Below are positions 1-7,246 of a stretch of DNA of 11,414 bases, piece after piece. The notes under the pieces were generated by a model. It was not told the origin of the DNA and searched no databases. It was given only the letters and a program-made list of their open reading frames with translations. The translations under genes and the position numbers were made by a program. The stretch lies in the NCBI GenBank assembly GCA_036494005.1, contig DASXOV010000285.1, forward strand, positions 1 to 11,414. The letters are read 5' to 3'. The stretch comes from GCA-003244245 sp036494005 (lineage in GTDB: Bacteria > Actinomycetota > Actinomycetes > Mycobacteriales > Pseudonocardiaceae). Numbering within the stretch: the first letter of the stretch is position 1; each line of letters opens with the position of its first letter.

Positions 1-1200
1 CGGGCGGCCGCGAAGCTGCCGGCGCTGCCCGCGGAACTCGCCTCTCCCAGTCAGACTCAGGACTGCGGCCCGGCACCGGCGGCAGACGCCACCTGCGAGG
101 GCGACGACGCCAGCAGCCACCCGGCGATCTCCGCCGACGGCGGGGTGGTGGCCTACGAGTCGAAAGCCGACGACCTGATCCCTCAGGACCGCAACGGCCA
201 CACGCAGGATGTGTTCCTGCGCACCTTCGCACCCAGCCTCACCGCGGATCCGCTCGACTTCTTCGTCATCAAGCCCGGCGATTCCATCATCGGATCGACC
301 ACGCTGCACCATGTCGGTTTCGGTCCGCTCGTCGTGGAGTCGATGACGATCAGCGGTGTGCACGCCGCTGAGTACAGCGTGAGCCCCGAGAACTGCGTCG
401 GGCGGACGCTGCAGGCTGGCGAGTCCTGCCCGGTCTCCGTGCGATTCGCTCCCGGCGCGGTGGGGCCGCGCGAGGCGAAGCTGGAGGTGCGCTACCGCGG
501 TAGCGGATCACCGCTGGCCGTACCGGTACTCGGCACCGCCGCCCTGTCACCGCCCCGAGTGGTCACCTTCACACCGAATCCGCTGGCGTTCGCCGACAAG
601 CTGCCACTGTCCACCAACCCGCCCGGCGATGTCACGGTGAAGAACACCGGCAACGCGCCGTTGACGATCAATGCGGTGAGCGTCCTCCCGGCCGCGGGCT
701 CGCAGCAGCCCCCGGAAGATTACAAGATCACAAAGGACGACTGCAGCCGGCAGACTGTGCCTCCCGGCGCGAACTGCGTGGTGACCGTGCAGTTCAGCCC
801 ACAGGAAATCGGTGAGCGCCCCGCCGTGCTCCGGTTCGACGACAATGCCCCGAACGGCCCACATCTGCTCGATCTGCAGGGCACCGGAATCCAGCCCAGA
901 ATGCAGTTCGACCCCGCGGTGGTTCAGGCGGGCCGGGTTACCACCCTGACCGGTTCCGGATTCGCTCCGGGGCACCCCGTGACCGTTCGGATACCCGATG
1001 TCTCCAACCCGATCACCGTCGCCACGGATGGGGCCGGTAACTTCATCACCTCAATGGTGATCTACGGAAGCACGGTACCCGGTGAGCATCAGGCCGCCGC
1101 CACCGTCGACAACCACCAGCCGTCGATCACGGCGACCGCGAGAATGCGGGTGGTGGGAAGGCCCGCACCACCTCCCGGGACCAACGGCGGGCCCCGATAA
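1..1200 (+). CDS. Secreted-type beta-propeller / choice-of-anchor D (ASH-like) domain protein, 5' end missing
   Basis: The reading frame is open from base 1 to TAA at 1198-1200, giving at least 399 residues. The GTG at 145 is internal, so the gene starts outside the window. Around residues 40-70 there is a PD40/TolB-type propeller blade (HPAISADGGVVAYES, then a DVFLRTF strand). Two immunoglobulin-like choice-of-anchor D/ASPM-SPD2-Hydin repeats follow, at about residues 75-180 and 185-300. Each has the 'G..L.....PV.VRF.P' pattern and one Cys pair (ENC...ESC and DDC...ANC) that could form a disulfide. Residues 300-385 look like a third beta-sandwich (FDPAVVQAGRVTTLTGSGFAPG), possibly IPT/TIG-like. 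The protein ends in a short Pro/Gly tail with no LPXTG motif or membrane segment. Such domains mediate binding rather than catalysis, and an extracytoplasmic location is inferred. It ends 44 nt before the kinase start on the same strand. A link to the injection-system operon is possible but unproven. Confidence 0.75.
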   Translation, partial: RAAAKLPALPAELASPSQTQDCGPAPAADATCEGDDASSHPAISADGGVVAYESKADDLIPQDRNGHTQDVFLRTFAPSLTADPLDFFVIKPGDSIIGSTTLHHVGFGPLVVESMTISGVHAAEYSVSPENCVGRTLQAGESCPVSVRFAPGAVGPREAKLEVRYRGSGSPLAVPVLGTAALSPPRVVTFTPNPLAFADKLPLSTNPPGDVTVKNTGNAPLTINAVSVLPAAGSQQPPEDYKITKDDCSRQTVPPGANCVVTVQFSPQEIGERPAVLRFDDNAPNGPHLLDLQGTGIQPRMQFDPAVVQAGRVTTLTGSGFAPGHPVTVRIPDVSNPITVATDGAGNFITSMVIYGSTVPGEHQAAATVDNHQPSITATARMRVVGRPAPPPGTNGGPR

Positions 1201-1231
1201 CACCAGCCGTCCCGGGCAGTATGCGGAGATC

Positions 1232-1237
1232 TAGTCT
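1232..1237 (+). promoter_or_regulatory. Candidate -10 element (TAGTCT) for a leaderless kinase transcript
   Basis: TAGTCT fits the actinobacterial -10 pattern TANNNT and ends 7 nt before the ATG at 1245. Transcription would therefore begin at or next to that ATG, giving a leaderless mRNA, a common arrangement in actinomycetes. No convincing TTGAC-like -35 is visible at about 1208-1216. No Shine-Dalgarno sequence sits at the right distance from either possible start (1221 or 1245), which supports the leaderless reading. Confidence 0.4.
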
Positions 1238-1244
1238 GTTCCGG

Positions 1245-2144
1245 ATGACAGGGCTACGGCTGGGCGCGGTCGAGGCGGGCGGGACCAAGTTCGTCTGCCT
1301 GGTCGGGACGGATCCTGAGCACATCACCGGGCAGACCAGAATCCCGACCGGTGCGCCGGCCGAGACCCTGGCCCAGGTGATCGCCTTCTTTCGGGAGCAG
1401 GTCGCGGCGGGCGGAGCGCTGACCGCGGTCGGCATCGCCTCGTTCGGACCGGTGGAGCTGCGGCCGTCCCATCCCCGCTACGGGTTCATCACGACCAGCC
1501 CGAAGCCGGGCTGGACCGACATCGACCTGGCCGGTCCCGTCCGGACCGAGCTCGGCGTGCCAGTGGGATTCGACACCGACGTCAACGGGGCCGCGCTCGG
1601 CGAAGGCCGCTGGGGCGCCGCGCGGGGGCTGGCCGACTTCGTCTACCTGACCGTCGGCACCGGTATCGGTGGCGGCGCCGTGATCGAGAACCGGATCGCC
1701 CATGGGCTGGTGCACCCGGAGCTGGGGCACCTCAGCGTGCCACGCCAACCCGGTGACGACTTCCCCGGCAGCTGCCCGTTTCACCACGACTGTCTGGAGG
1801 GTATGGCCAGTGGCGCGGCGATCGCCGCCCGCTGGGGACGACCGGGCGAGCAGCTCGACGGCGACGACTTGCGGGCGGCCGTGGGACTCGAAGCCGGTTA
1901 CCTGGCCGCTGGGTTGCGCAATATCGTCTATGCGCTCGCGCCGCGGCGCATAGTGATCGGCGGCGGCGTGACCGGCCTGCCCGGATTGGTCCCGCTGGTG
2001 CGCACCGAGCTCGTGAAGATCCTGGCCGGATACCCCGACCTGCCCGAGCGCACCGCCGAGGACTTCGTCGTGCCTGCCGCGCTCGGCGCACTGGCCGGCC
2101 CAGCCGGCGCACTGGTCCTCGCCGAGCGGGCCGGCCAGTGCTGA
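1245..2144 (+). CDS. ROK-family sugar kinase, fructokinase type
   Basis: This 299-residue protein should phosphorylate a hexose, most likely fructose, with ATP in the cytoplasm. The phosphate-binding loop is EAGGTKF at residues 10-16, the form typical of ROK fructokinases of the GmuE/YdhR kind. The catalytic aspartate is D112 within FDTDVNGAALGE. A second glycine-rich ATP loop is VGTGIGGG at 137-144. HPELGH at 157-162 and CPFHHDC at 177-183 supply the usual ROK zinc site (H162, C177, H180, C183). A C-terminal IVIGGGV segment (236-242) completes the fold. An in-frame ATG at 1221 would add eight residues, but family members begin close to the glycine loop and the TAGTCT box favours 1245. Substrate preference for fructose over mannose or glucose is inferred from motif type only. 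It is convergent with the injection-system operon, and nothing in the sequence ties the two functions together. Confidence 0.9.
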   Translation: MTGLRLGAVEAGGTKFVCLVGTDPEHITGQTRIPTGAPAETLAQVIAFFREQVAAGGALTAVGIASFGPVELRPSHPRYGFITTSPKPGWTDIDLAGPVRTELGVPVGFDTDVNGAALGEGRWGAARGLADFVYLTVGTGIGGGAVIENRIAHGLVHPELGHLSVPRQPGDDFPGSCPFHHDCLEGMASGAAIAARWGRPGEQLDGDDLRAAVGLEAGYLAAGLRNIVYALAPRRIVIGGGVTGLPGLVPLVRTELVKILAGYPDLPERTAEDFVVPAALGALAGPAGALVLAERAGQC

Positions 2145-2167
2145 CCGCACGACGGTCGCGGGGTCAG
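2141..2167. terminator. Possible bidirectional hairpin at the convergent gene junction
   Basis: CTGACC (2141-2146) pairs with GGTCAG (2162-2167), and an inner CGA/TCG pairing (2150-2152 with 2156-2158) could shorten the loop. The outer stem includes the TGA of the kinase and the TGA of the last injection-system gene. No T-run follows on either strand, so this is not a classical intrinsic terminator. It is, however, the only structure in the 19-nt gap between the two convergent genes. Confidence 0.3.
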
Positions 2168-2706
2168 CTCAGGCGAACGACCTCGACGGTGTGCGGCAGG
2201 TGGGCGGGTTTGGACGCCGCGATCAGGGCATCGAGCCTGCGGACGTCCACCGTGGCCGGGTCGGGTACCCGGACCCGGACGTGCAGGGCGGGCCGGTCTG
2301 AGCCGGGCAGCCGGGCCAGCGGGCGCGTCGACCACGCTGTCGCGCCGCTCTCGGTGATCTCGACCTCCCCGCCGGTGATCAGCCGGACATGCTTGGCGAG
2401 CCCCCGCCGGGTACCCCGCCAGCTGTGCAGCTCGACGGCATGGCTCACGACTTCACGCCGCCGCTCGATGGTCCAGCCCTCGTCCACGGTGAGCCCCACC
2501 CAGTCGGCCAGCCAGTCGAGGAAGTCCTCCGGCGCGAGCTGCGGGTCGAAGTAGGCGGGCAGGCAGTCCAGCGTGAGGAAGATCGGCGCGAGTACGACGT
2601 CGAAAGCGGAGACGAAACGCTGGGTGAAGTCGTCGTCGGCATACAGACCGGGCAGCCGCATCCCGATCGGGTGCGGACTGTCCAGGCCCTCGATGAGCCC
2701 TCGCAT
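2164..2706 (-). CDS. Phage tail protein, TIGR02242-like; last gene of the injection-system operon
   Basis: This is a 180-residue baseplate-periphery protein. The sequence has the hallmarks of the small tail-protein family often encoded right after the TIGR02243 baseplate protein: MRLPGLYADDDFTQRF near residues 16-31, then DCLPAYFDPQLAPEDFLDWL at about 47-66, then a GLTVDEGW..ERRR segment and LHSWRGTRRGL at about 93-103. These families form the outer wedge that joins baseplate to fibres, and the same role is inferred here. The ATG at 2706 is preceded by GGAGGGG about five bases upstream. The 52-nt gap to the preceding gene is the widest in the operon and contains short direct repeats. No fibre, toxin or further CIS gene follows, so the operon apparently ends here. 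Confidence 0.8.
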   Translation of the reverse strand: MRGLIEGLDSPHPIGMRLPGLYADDDFTQRFVSAFDVVLAPIFLTLDCLPAYFDPQLAPEDFLDWLADWVGLTVDEGWTIERRREVVSHAVELHSWRGTRRGLAKHVRLITGGEVEITESGATAWSTRPLARLPGSDRPALHVRVRVPDPATVDVRRLDALIAASKPAHLPHTVEVVRLS

Positions 2707-2722
2707 CGATCCCCTCCGTGGC

Positions 2723-2763
2723 AGTCTCAGATCCTGGAAGTCTCAGAGCGGGGAACACTCAGA
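2723..2763. repeat. Three short direct repeats between the two last CIS genes
   Basis: AGTCTCAGA occurs at 2723-2731 and again at 2739-2747, and a degenerate ACTCAGA at 2757-2763. On the coding (minus) strand these read as TCTGAG-type units spaced 16-18 nt apart. The first unit contains the TGA stop of the baseplate-J gene. They fill most of the 52-nt gap. Their role is unknown: slippage duplication of a stop region or a small regulatory element are both possible. Confidence 0.5.
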
Positions 2764-4735
2764 TCGGCGTGACCCGGATCTGGTGGTCATAGGAGAAGAC
2801 CAGGGCATGCTCGCCGATGTCGAGCCTGCTCGTCGCGTCGCCTCGGGCACCGGTGACCGGGTCGGCACCGAAGAGGCGGGCGTCCTCGACCATCTCGACC
2901 CCGGCCAGGCGCTGGAGCACCGCGAACACCTCCCCGGCCTGCACCGGCCTGCCGAATGGCCAGCCGGAGCCGTCCGGGCCTCCGGTGATCGGGTTGAAGT
3001 AACGGTAGAGCTCCGCGGTCGCCCGGCTCCGCAGCTTGTCCACCGAAGCACGGGGCTGGGCGAGCAGCCGGGCGACCACCGTCACACCCTGGTAAAAGGG
3101 CGGTTCGATGATCAACCGAGCACCGAGGCAGCGCCGTTCGTCAAGGAATTGACTGATCGCGGACAGCGTCTCCGCGGTGGGCACCAGGTCCTCGAACCGC
3201 AGCCTGCCAGTGCCGTCATCACCCACCGCCGGGACGACCAGGACCCGCGCCCCACCCGCCGGGTCCGCGCCGGCGGGGACGCACCGCACCCTGGCCACAT
3301 TGGGGGCGGCCTGACGGGCCAGCAGCTCGTAGTCCTCGGCGGTGACTGCGCGGTCCCTGGTGCGCAGCAGCAACGGCCCGCGCTGCGCCGCGTTGGATAC
3401 GGTTTCTCCTTCGACACCACCGGCGGCCGGGTGCCGGTTCTCCACGCGGGTGACGAACGGCACCGGCTCGCGCTGCACCGACAGCTTGCCGCGGGCCACA
3501 TTGCCGCGCCGCCCTCCCCCGGTGCGGTAGGCGGGTAGCCGCAGCGGAGCCCCCTTTTCGGGCACCGCCCCGTACTGGCGCAACGATCCATCCGGCTCGC
3601 GCACCGCCGGTCCGAAGACCACTTCTCCCGCCACATGGTCGACCATGACATGCCGGTCGGCCGGACCGGACGCGGCGAAATGCTCCACCGATTGCCATTC
3701 CTTCCAGCCCGCACCGCCTGCGGATTCGAGCGTCAGCGGCTGGTCACCGGGGACGATCGGGAGGTGCTGGACCGGGAACCGCTGCCCCGGCACACCTTCG
3801 GAGAGCCCGATGATCTCGTTGCGAATCGTCTCAGCGTGCACGGCATCCACCGTCCCGCCGATGGTGCTCGCGGAAGCGGCCCGCACCTGGGGTGGCGCGC
3901 TGTAGAACGGCTGGCCTTCGGCCGGGGGCACCACCCGGCAGCGCAACCAGCCCCCCCGCTGATGATTGATCACCGACGCGACGTGGCTCGCCGGCACGTG
4001 TAACACGATGTCGCCGGGACGGTTGAGCCCGCCGGTCTCGTCCTGCTCGATCTCGCAGACCGCCCAGTCGGTACCGTCCCAGGCCTCCCAGACCAGTGGT
4101 GGATCCGTCGGGTCGACGCCGACGCCCTGGACCTCGCAGTCCAGCCGAAGCAGCACCGCGCAGGACGGTACCGGGCCGGAGAGCCCGATCAGCAGCGTGT
4201 CGCCGGCCTGCGGGGGGCTGCCGAAGCTGGCGAAACCCTCCTCGACGCCTTCGACAACCTGACCAAGCCCACCGAGCGCCAGCAGATCGGTACGGTCGAC
4301 CGGGCTGCCGTCCGGCCCCGCCGTGGCGAGCTTCTCCAGCGAACAAGGCACGATCGCCAGTTCCTGGGTGGTGCTGAAAACGACCGGTTCCTCGGTTTCG
4401 GTACGCGGGGTGCAGATCGGCATACCTGCCGGGATCATGACCTGGTCCGGCTGCGGTGCGGACAACCAGAACGTCACGGCGCCGCGCGCGGCGGTGGGCG
4501 GGTAGAGCCGGACCCCGATGAGGTCCAGGAAACGCAGATAGTTTCGCTCCGGCACCCGGTTCAGGCGGTAGCTGAGCTGGTCGACCATCGACGCGAACGC
4601 CTCGATCAGGGTGACTCCTGGGTCGGAGACGTTGTGGTCGGTCCACTCCGGGCACCGCTGCTGCACGAGCCGCTTGGCGTCGTCGACAAGAAGCTGGAAG
4701 GTCCGATCATCGAGGTTCGGGGCGGGCAGTGCCAT
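2759..4735 (-). CDS. Baseplate J / TIGR02243-type baseplate assembly protein (Afp11-like)
   Basis: This 658-residue protein is predicted to be the main wedge component encircling the spike hub in the contractile baseplate. The N-terminus carries the family signature PNLDDRTFQLLVDDAKRL (6-23) followed by CPEWTDHNVSDPGVTLIE (28-45). A beta-rich middle follows, then YRTGGGRRGNVARG (403-416) and the baseplate-J-type block LRTRDRAVTAEDYELLAR (457-474 approx.). A C-terminal gp47-like region contains YFNPITGG and GWPFGRPVQAGEVF (about 579-604). The length matches the roughly 650-residue family norm. The frame stays open upstream to 4909, but that part overlaps gp25 and has no family similarity. The ATG at 4735 overlaps the gp25 stop by one base (TGATG) and has AGGAGG at proper distance, so 4735 is chosen. 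Translational coupling to gp25 is likely. Confidence 0.9.
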   Translation of the reverse strand: MALPAPNLDDRTFQLLVDDAKRLVQQRCPEWTDHNVSDPGVTLIEAFASMVDQLSYRLNRVPERNYLRFLDLIGVRLYPPTAARGAVTFWLSAPQPDQVMIPAGMPICTPRTETEEPVVFSTTQELAIVPCSLEKLATAGPDGSPVDRTDLLALGGLGQVVEGVEEGFASFGSPPQAGDTLLIGLSGPVPSCAVLLRLDCEVQGVGVDPTDPPLVWEAWDGTDWAVCEIEQDETGGLNRPGDIVLHVPASHVASVINHQRGGWLRCRVVPPAEGQPFYSAPPQVRAASASTIGGTVDAVHAETIRNEIIGLSEGVPGQRFPVQHLPIVPGDQPLTLESAGGAGWKEWQSVEHFAASGPADRHVMVDHVAGEVVFGPAVREPDGSLRQYGAVPEKGAPLRLPAYRTGGGRRGNVARGKLSVQREPVPFVTRVENRHPAAGGVEGETVSNAAQRGPLLLRTRDRAVTAEDYELLARQAAPNVARVRCVPAGADPAGGARVLVVPAVGDDGTGRLRFEDLVPTAETLSAISQFLDERRCLGARLIIEPPFYQGVTVVARLLAQPRASVDKLRSRATAELYRYFNPITGGPDGSGWPFGRPVQAGEVFAVLQRLAGVEMVEDARLFGADPVTGARGDATSRLDIGEHALVFSYDHQIRVTPI

Positions 4736-5160
4736 CACACGCCTCCTTGCGGAGCCGGCTCGTCCGAACCGATCACGTAGAAGGGGAAGACCAGATTTCG
4801 CGGGTCGTTGGTATTGAGCAGCGTGTAGCTGATGTCGATGAACAGCGTTCCCCGGTCCGCGGCATCGAAGCGGATCGCCACATCCTCGAGTTCTATCCGC
4901 GGCTCCCACCGTTCCAGCGCCTCTCGCACCTGATAAGCGAGCTGTCCGGCCGTGGTTGCGTCAGCCGGGGCGAACACCAGGTCGTGAATCGCGCAGCCGA
5001 ACTCCGGGCGCATCGGCCGCTCGCCGGGAGCGGTACCGAGGATGATCCGGATGCTCTCGGCGACCTCGCGCTCCCCCTTGACCAGCGCAATGCTGCCGGT
5101 CGGGTCGGTGTGCAGCGGGAACGCCCATCCCGCGCCGAGGAACTGCTGGTTCGCGCCCAT
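4735..5160 (-). CDS. GPW/gp25-family baseplate wedge protein (Afp9-like)
   Basis: This 141-residue protein is of the gp25/GpW lysozyme-like wedge family. It connects baseplate and sheath in T4-type tails and serves the same role in contractile injection systems. Supporting motifs are GWAFPLHTD (11-19), the helix EVAESIRIILGTAPGERPMRPEFGC in outline (32-56), and the family-defining EFGCAIHDLVFAP (53-65). ALERWEPRIELEDV (85-98) and a C-terminal strand pair follow. The length is typical. GGAGG lies seven bases upstream of the ATG, within the last codons of the PAAR gene, whose stop is only three bases away. The stop codon shares one base with the start of the baseplate-J gene, so the three genes are probably translated in a coupled manner. 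Confidence 0.92.
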   Translation of the reverse strand: MGANQQFLGAGWAFPLHTDPTGSIALVKGEREVAESIRIILGTAPGERPMRPEFGCAIHDLVFAPADATTAGQLAYQVREALERWEPRIELEDVAIRFDAADRGTLFIDISYTLLNTNDPRNLVFPFYVIGSDEPAPQGGV

Positions 5161-5163
5161 GGC

Positions 5164-5448
5164 TCATCCTCCGATCAGCACGGTCGGGGCGCCCAGGATG
5201 ATGGGGGCACCGCAGCCGGACATGTCGCCCATCCGCGCGGCGGGCCGCCCGCCGATGAGCACGGTGGGGCAACCGGGTGGGACGATCGGGGCCGGCGGGT
5301 GCGGACCGGCGGGTGGCGGCATCGAGCAGATGTGCGGCGTGCCGACAGTGGCTGCGGGCATCCCGGCGATGAGCACGGTCGGAACCCCGGGCGGCCCGAC
5401 CACGCCAGGGTGCCCGGTGGGATCGCCGACCCGCGCTGCCGGTGGCAT
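5164..5448 (-). CDS. PAAR-domain spike-tip protein (Afp10-like)
   Basis: This 94-residue protein should cap the VgrG needle as a sharp zinc-stabilised cone. It begins with the PAAR signature PPAARVGDPTGHPG (2-15), and PAAR-like units recur internally: PTVLIAGMPAATVG (23-36), PTVLIGGRPAARMGD (61-75) and a final PTVLIGG (88-94). Candidate metal ligands are H13, H39, H50 and C79, matching the usual three-His-one-Cys site; this assignment is inference. There is no N- or C-terminal extension, so no effector is fused to the tip. AGAGGAGG sits four bases before the ATG. The gene starts 10 bases after the VgrG stop, in line with a spike and tip made together. Confidence 0.93.
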   Translation of the reverse strand: MPPAARVGDPTGHPGVVGPPGVPTVLIAGMPAATVGTPHICSMPPPAGPHPPAPIVPPGCPTVLIGGRPAARMGDMSGCGAPIILGAPTVLIGG

Positions 5449-5458
5449 CCTGCCTCCT

Positions 5459-7246
5459 CTAGTTGATCTTCACCAGTGAACCCTGGACGGTCACGACACC
5501 GCTCGCCTTGAACTCGGCTGCGCCCTGGCCGTTGACCGAGACGGTGGCGCCTTCGACCTTGACCGCGCCGGTGCCCTTGATCGACACAGTGCCGCCCTTG
5601 AGCTCCAGCGGCCCGGTCTTCGCGTCGATCGTGATGCCCCGGTTGCCCTCGATGAGCACCGTCCCGTCGCTCTTTACCGTGACCTTGGTGCCCTTCTTGT
5701 CCAGCTCCAGGCAGTACTTGTCGTCGCCGGTGGTCAGCCGGACGACATTGTCACCGGACGAGGTCTCCACCAGTTCCAGCCGGTGCCCGGTCCGGGAGAC
5801 CAAGCGGCGTGCCGCGACCTGGCCGCTGTTGGCGTCCACCATGTCGAAGGAGCTGGTGGCAGGCGCGTCCTTGCCGTTGTAGAGCCCGCCGAGGACATAG
5901 GGACTGTCGAAGTCACCCTGCTCGAAACCGACGAGCACTTCGTCGTTCACCTCCGGAAGGACCATCGCGCCGCGTTGGGCGCCCGCTCCGATCTGGACGG
6001 TACGGGCCCAGCCGCTGGCGTAATCGTCGGCGAGCCACGGAAACTTGACCTTGACCCGGCCGAGTTTGTTCGGGTCCCGGACATCGGTGACCAGGGCGGG
6101 TACCAGCCCGGTGACCGCGCGCCGGCCGTTGCGCTCGTGCCCGCCGTTGGCCAGCCCGTACAGTGAGCGCTCCTGACGGCCGCTGACGGTGAACAGCGTC
6201 GTGTACCCGGTGTCCGGAGTGAACAGGTGCCGGGTGGCCGACAAGGTGTACTTGCCCTCGAACGGGGCGCCGACGCCGGACAGACTGACCGAGGTGCCCG
6301 CGCGCAGTTTCGGGTTGCCCGTGGCCACCCCCTCGATCTCAGCGAACGCCCCCGCGATCTGCGCGGCCAGCGCCTCGGCCGCGGCCTTCGCGGCTTTCTG
6401 CGTGCGGTGCGGCACGTCGGTGGCGAGGAACGTGCCGTTGCCGAAGTTCTGCGCGAGGCTCTGTGGTGTCACGCCGGCGAGCTGCGCACTCGAGGTCTTC
6501 GCAGGGGCGCTGGCGGTGACCGCCTGTTTGGCGAGGTAGTCCCAGCCGCGCACCTCCACCTGGCCGACCTGCTCGGCGGAGCTCACCGCGGCCCGCACGG
6601 CGGTGACGTTCTGACCCGCCTCAAGCACCAGCGGGTCCTGCCGGGCGCGCGCTGCTGAAGCCGGGGCGGCCGAGGAGTCGGCAGGCATCGTGAAGGTCAG
6701 CTTGCCGTCGGCGACGGCGAGTTCGGCCCCGGTGAGATCGGCCAGCCGCTGCAGGAAGTCCCAGTCACTCACGTTGTCCTGGCTGATCTCGGAGTTGCCG
6801 GGGGGTGCAGCGAAGTTGTCGACCTCGCCGACTTGCAGGTTGGCCCGCTGCGCCACCTTGCGGACCACGTCGGTGATCGTCATGTTGGCGTACGCGGCCA
6901 CCCGGCGACCACGGAACAGCCGGTGCGAATGGTCGTAGCCGCGCACCTCGGTGATCGTGCCGCCCGGGTCGATGTCCACCGACAGCGCGGTGACCTCGCC
7001 GGAGAGCAGCGTCTCCGGGCCGGGGTTGTCGCCGGCCTGGGCCTTGAGCCGCACCTTGGCACCGATCTTGATCTTGGTTTTCGCCAGCACAGCGCGGCCC
7101 GGATCGCGGAACCGCAGCACGAACAAGTCCGGCAGCACCCGGCTGTCATCCACGTAGGCGTAGGTCAGTGCCACCGCGATCTCCGGCCGCAGCGCGGTGC
7201 CCTCGACCTCGACGATCAGCGAGTTGGTGAACCCCCGGTTAGGCAC
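5459..7246 (-). CDS. VgrG/gp5-gp27-like spike protein (Afp8-like)
   Basis: This 595-residue protein is predicted to form the trimeric central spike that carries the PAAR tip and starts the inner tube. Residues 1-300 are gp27-like, including a phage late-control-type segment with VDDSRVLPDLFVLRFRDP (about 32-49) and SDWDFLQRLADLTG (about 160-173). The gp5 OB-fold lies at about 378-459, with GRVKVKFPWLADD, MVLPEVNDEVLVGFEQGD and PYVLGGLYNGKDAP. The C-terminal 80 residues are short alternating V/G strands (KGTKVTVKSDGTVLIEGNRG and on), a beta-helical needle. The frame is open to 7399, but its first 51 codons overlap the LysM gene and are Arg-rich shadow sequence. GTG at 7246 puts the start just before the family-like FTNSLIVEVEGTALRPEI. 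It overlaps the LysM stop by 8 nt with only a weak AGG site, so coupling is expected. No toxin domain is attached. Confidence 0.92.
   Translation of the reverse strand: MPNRGFTNSLIVEVEGTALRPEIAVALTYAYVDDSRVLPDLFVLRFRDPGRAVLAKTKIKIGAKVRLKAQAGDNPGPETLLSGEVTALSVDIDPGGTITEVRGYDHSHRLFRGRRVAAYANMTITDVVRKVAQRANLQVGEVDNFAAPPGNSEISQDNVSDWDFLQRLADLTGAELAVADGKLTFTMPADSSAAPASAARARQDPLVLEAGQNVTAVRAAVSSAEQVGQVEVRGWDYLAKQAVTASAPAKTSSAQLAGVTPQSLAQNFGNGTFLATDVPHRTQKAAKAAAEALAAQIAGAFAEIEGVATGNPKLRAGTSVSLSGVGAPFEGKYTLSATRHLFTPDTGYTTLFTVSGRQERSLYGLANGGHERNGRRAVTGLVPALVTDVRDPNKLGRVKVKFPWLADDYASGWARTVQIGAGAQRGAMVLPEVNDEVLVGFEQGDFDSPYVLGGLYNGKDAPATSSFDMVDANSGQVAARRLVSRTGHRLELVETSSGDNVVRLTTGDDKYCLELDKKGTKVTVKSDGTVLIEGNRGITIDAKTGPLELKGGTVSIKGTGAVKVEGATVSVNGQGAAEFKASGVVTVQGSLVKIN

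Noticed and set aside
1254..2150. 298-residue open frame antisense to the sugar kinase
   Set aside because: Composition is Arg/Gly/Ala-rich with no family resemblance, and it lies wholly opposite a clear ROK kinase; long antisense frames are normal at this GC content.
2573..3538. 321-residue plus-strand open frame over the baseplate-J gene
   Set aside because: It overlaps two well-recognised tail genes on the other strand and shows no coherent domain.
4736..4909. 58-codon upstream extension of the baseplate-J frame
   Set aside because: It lies inside the gp25 gene and lacks family similarity; the ATG at 4735 has AGGAGG and a one-base overlap with the gp25 stop.
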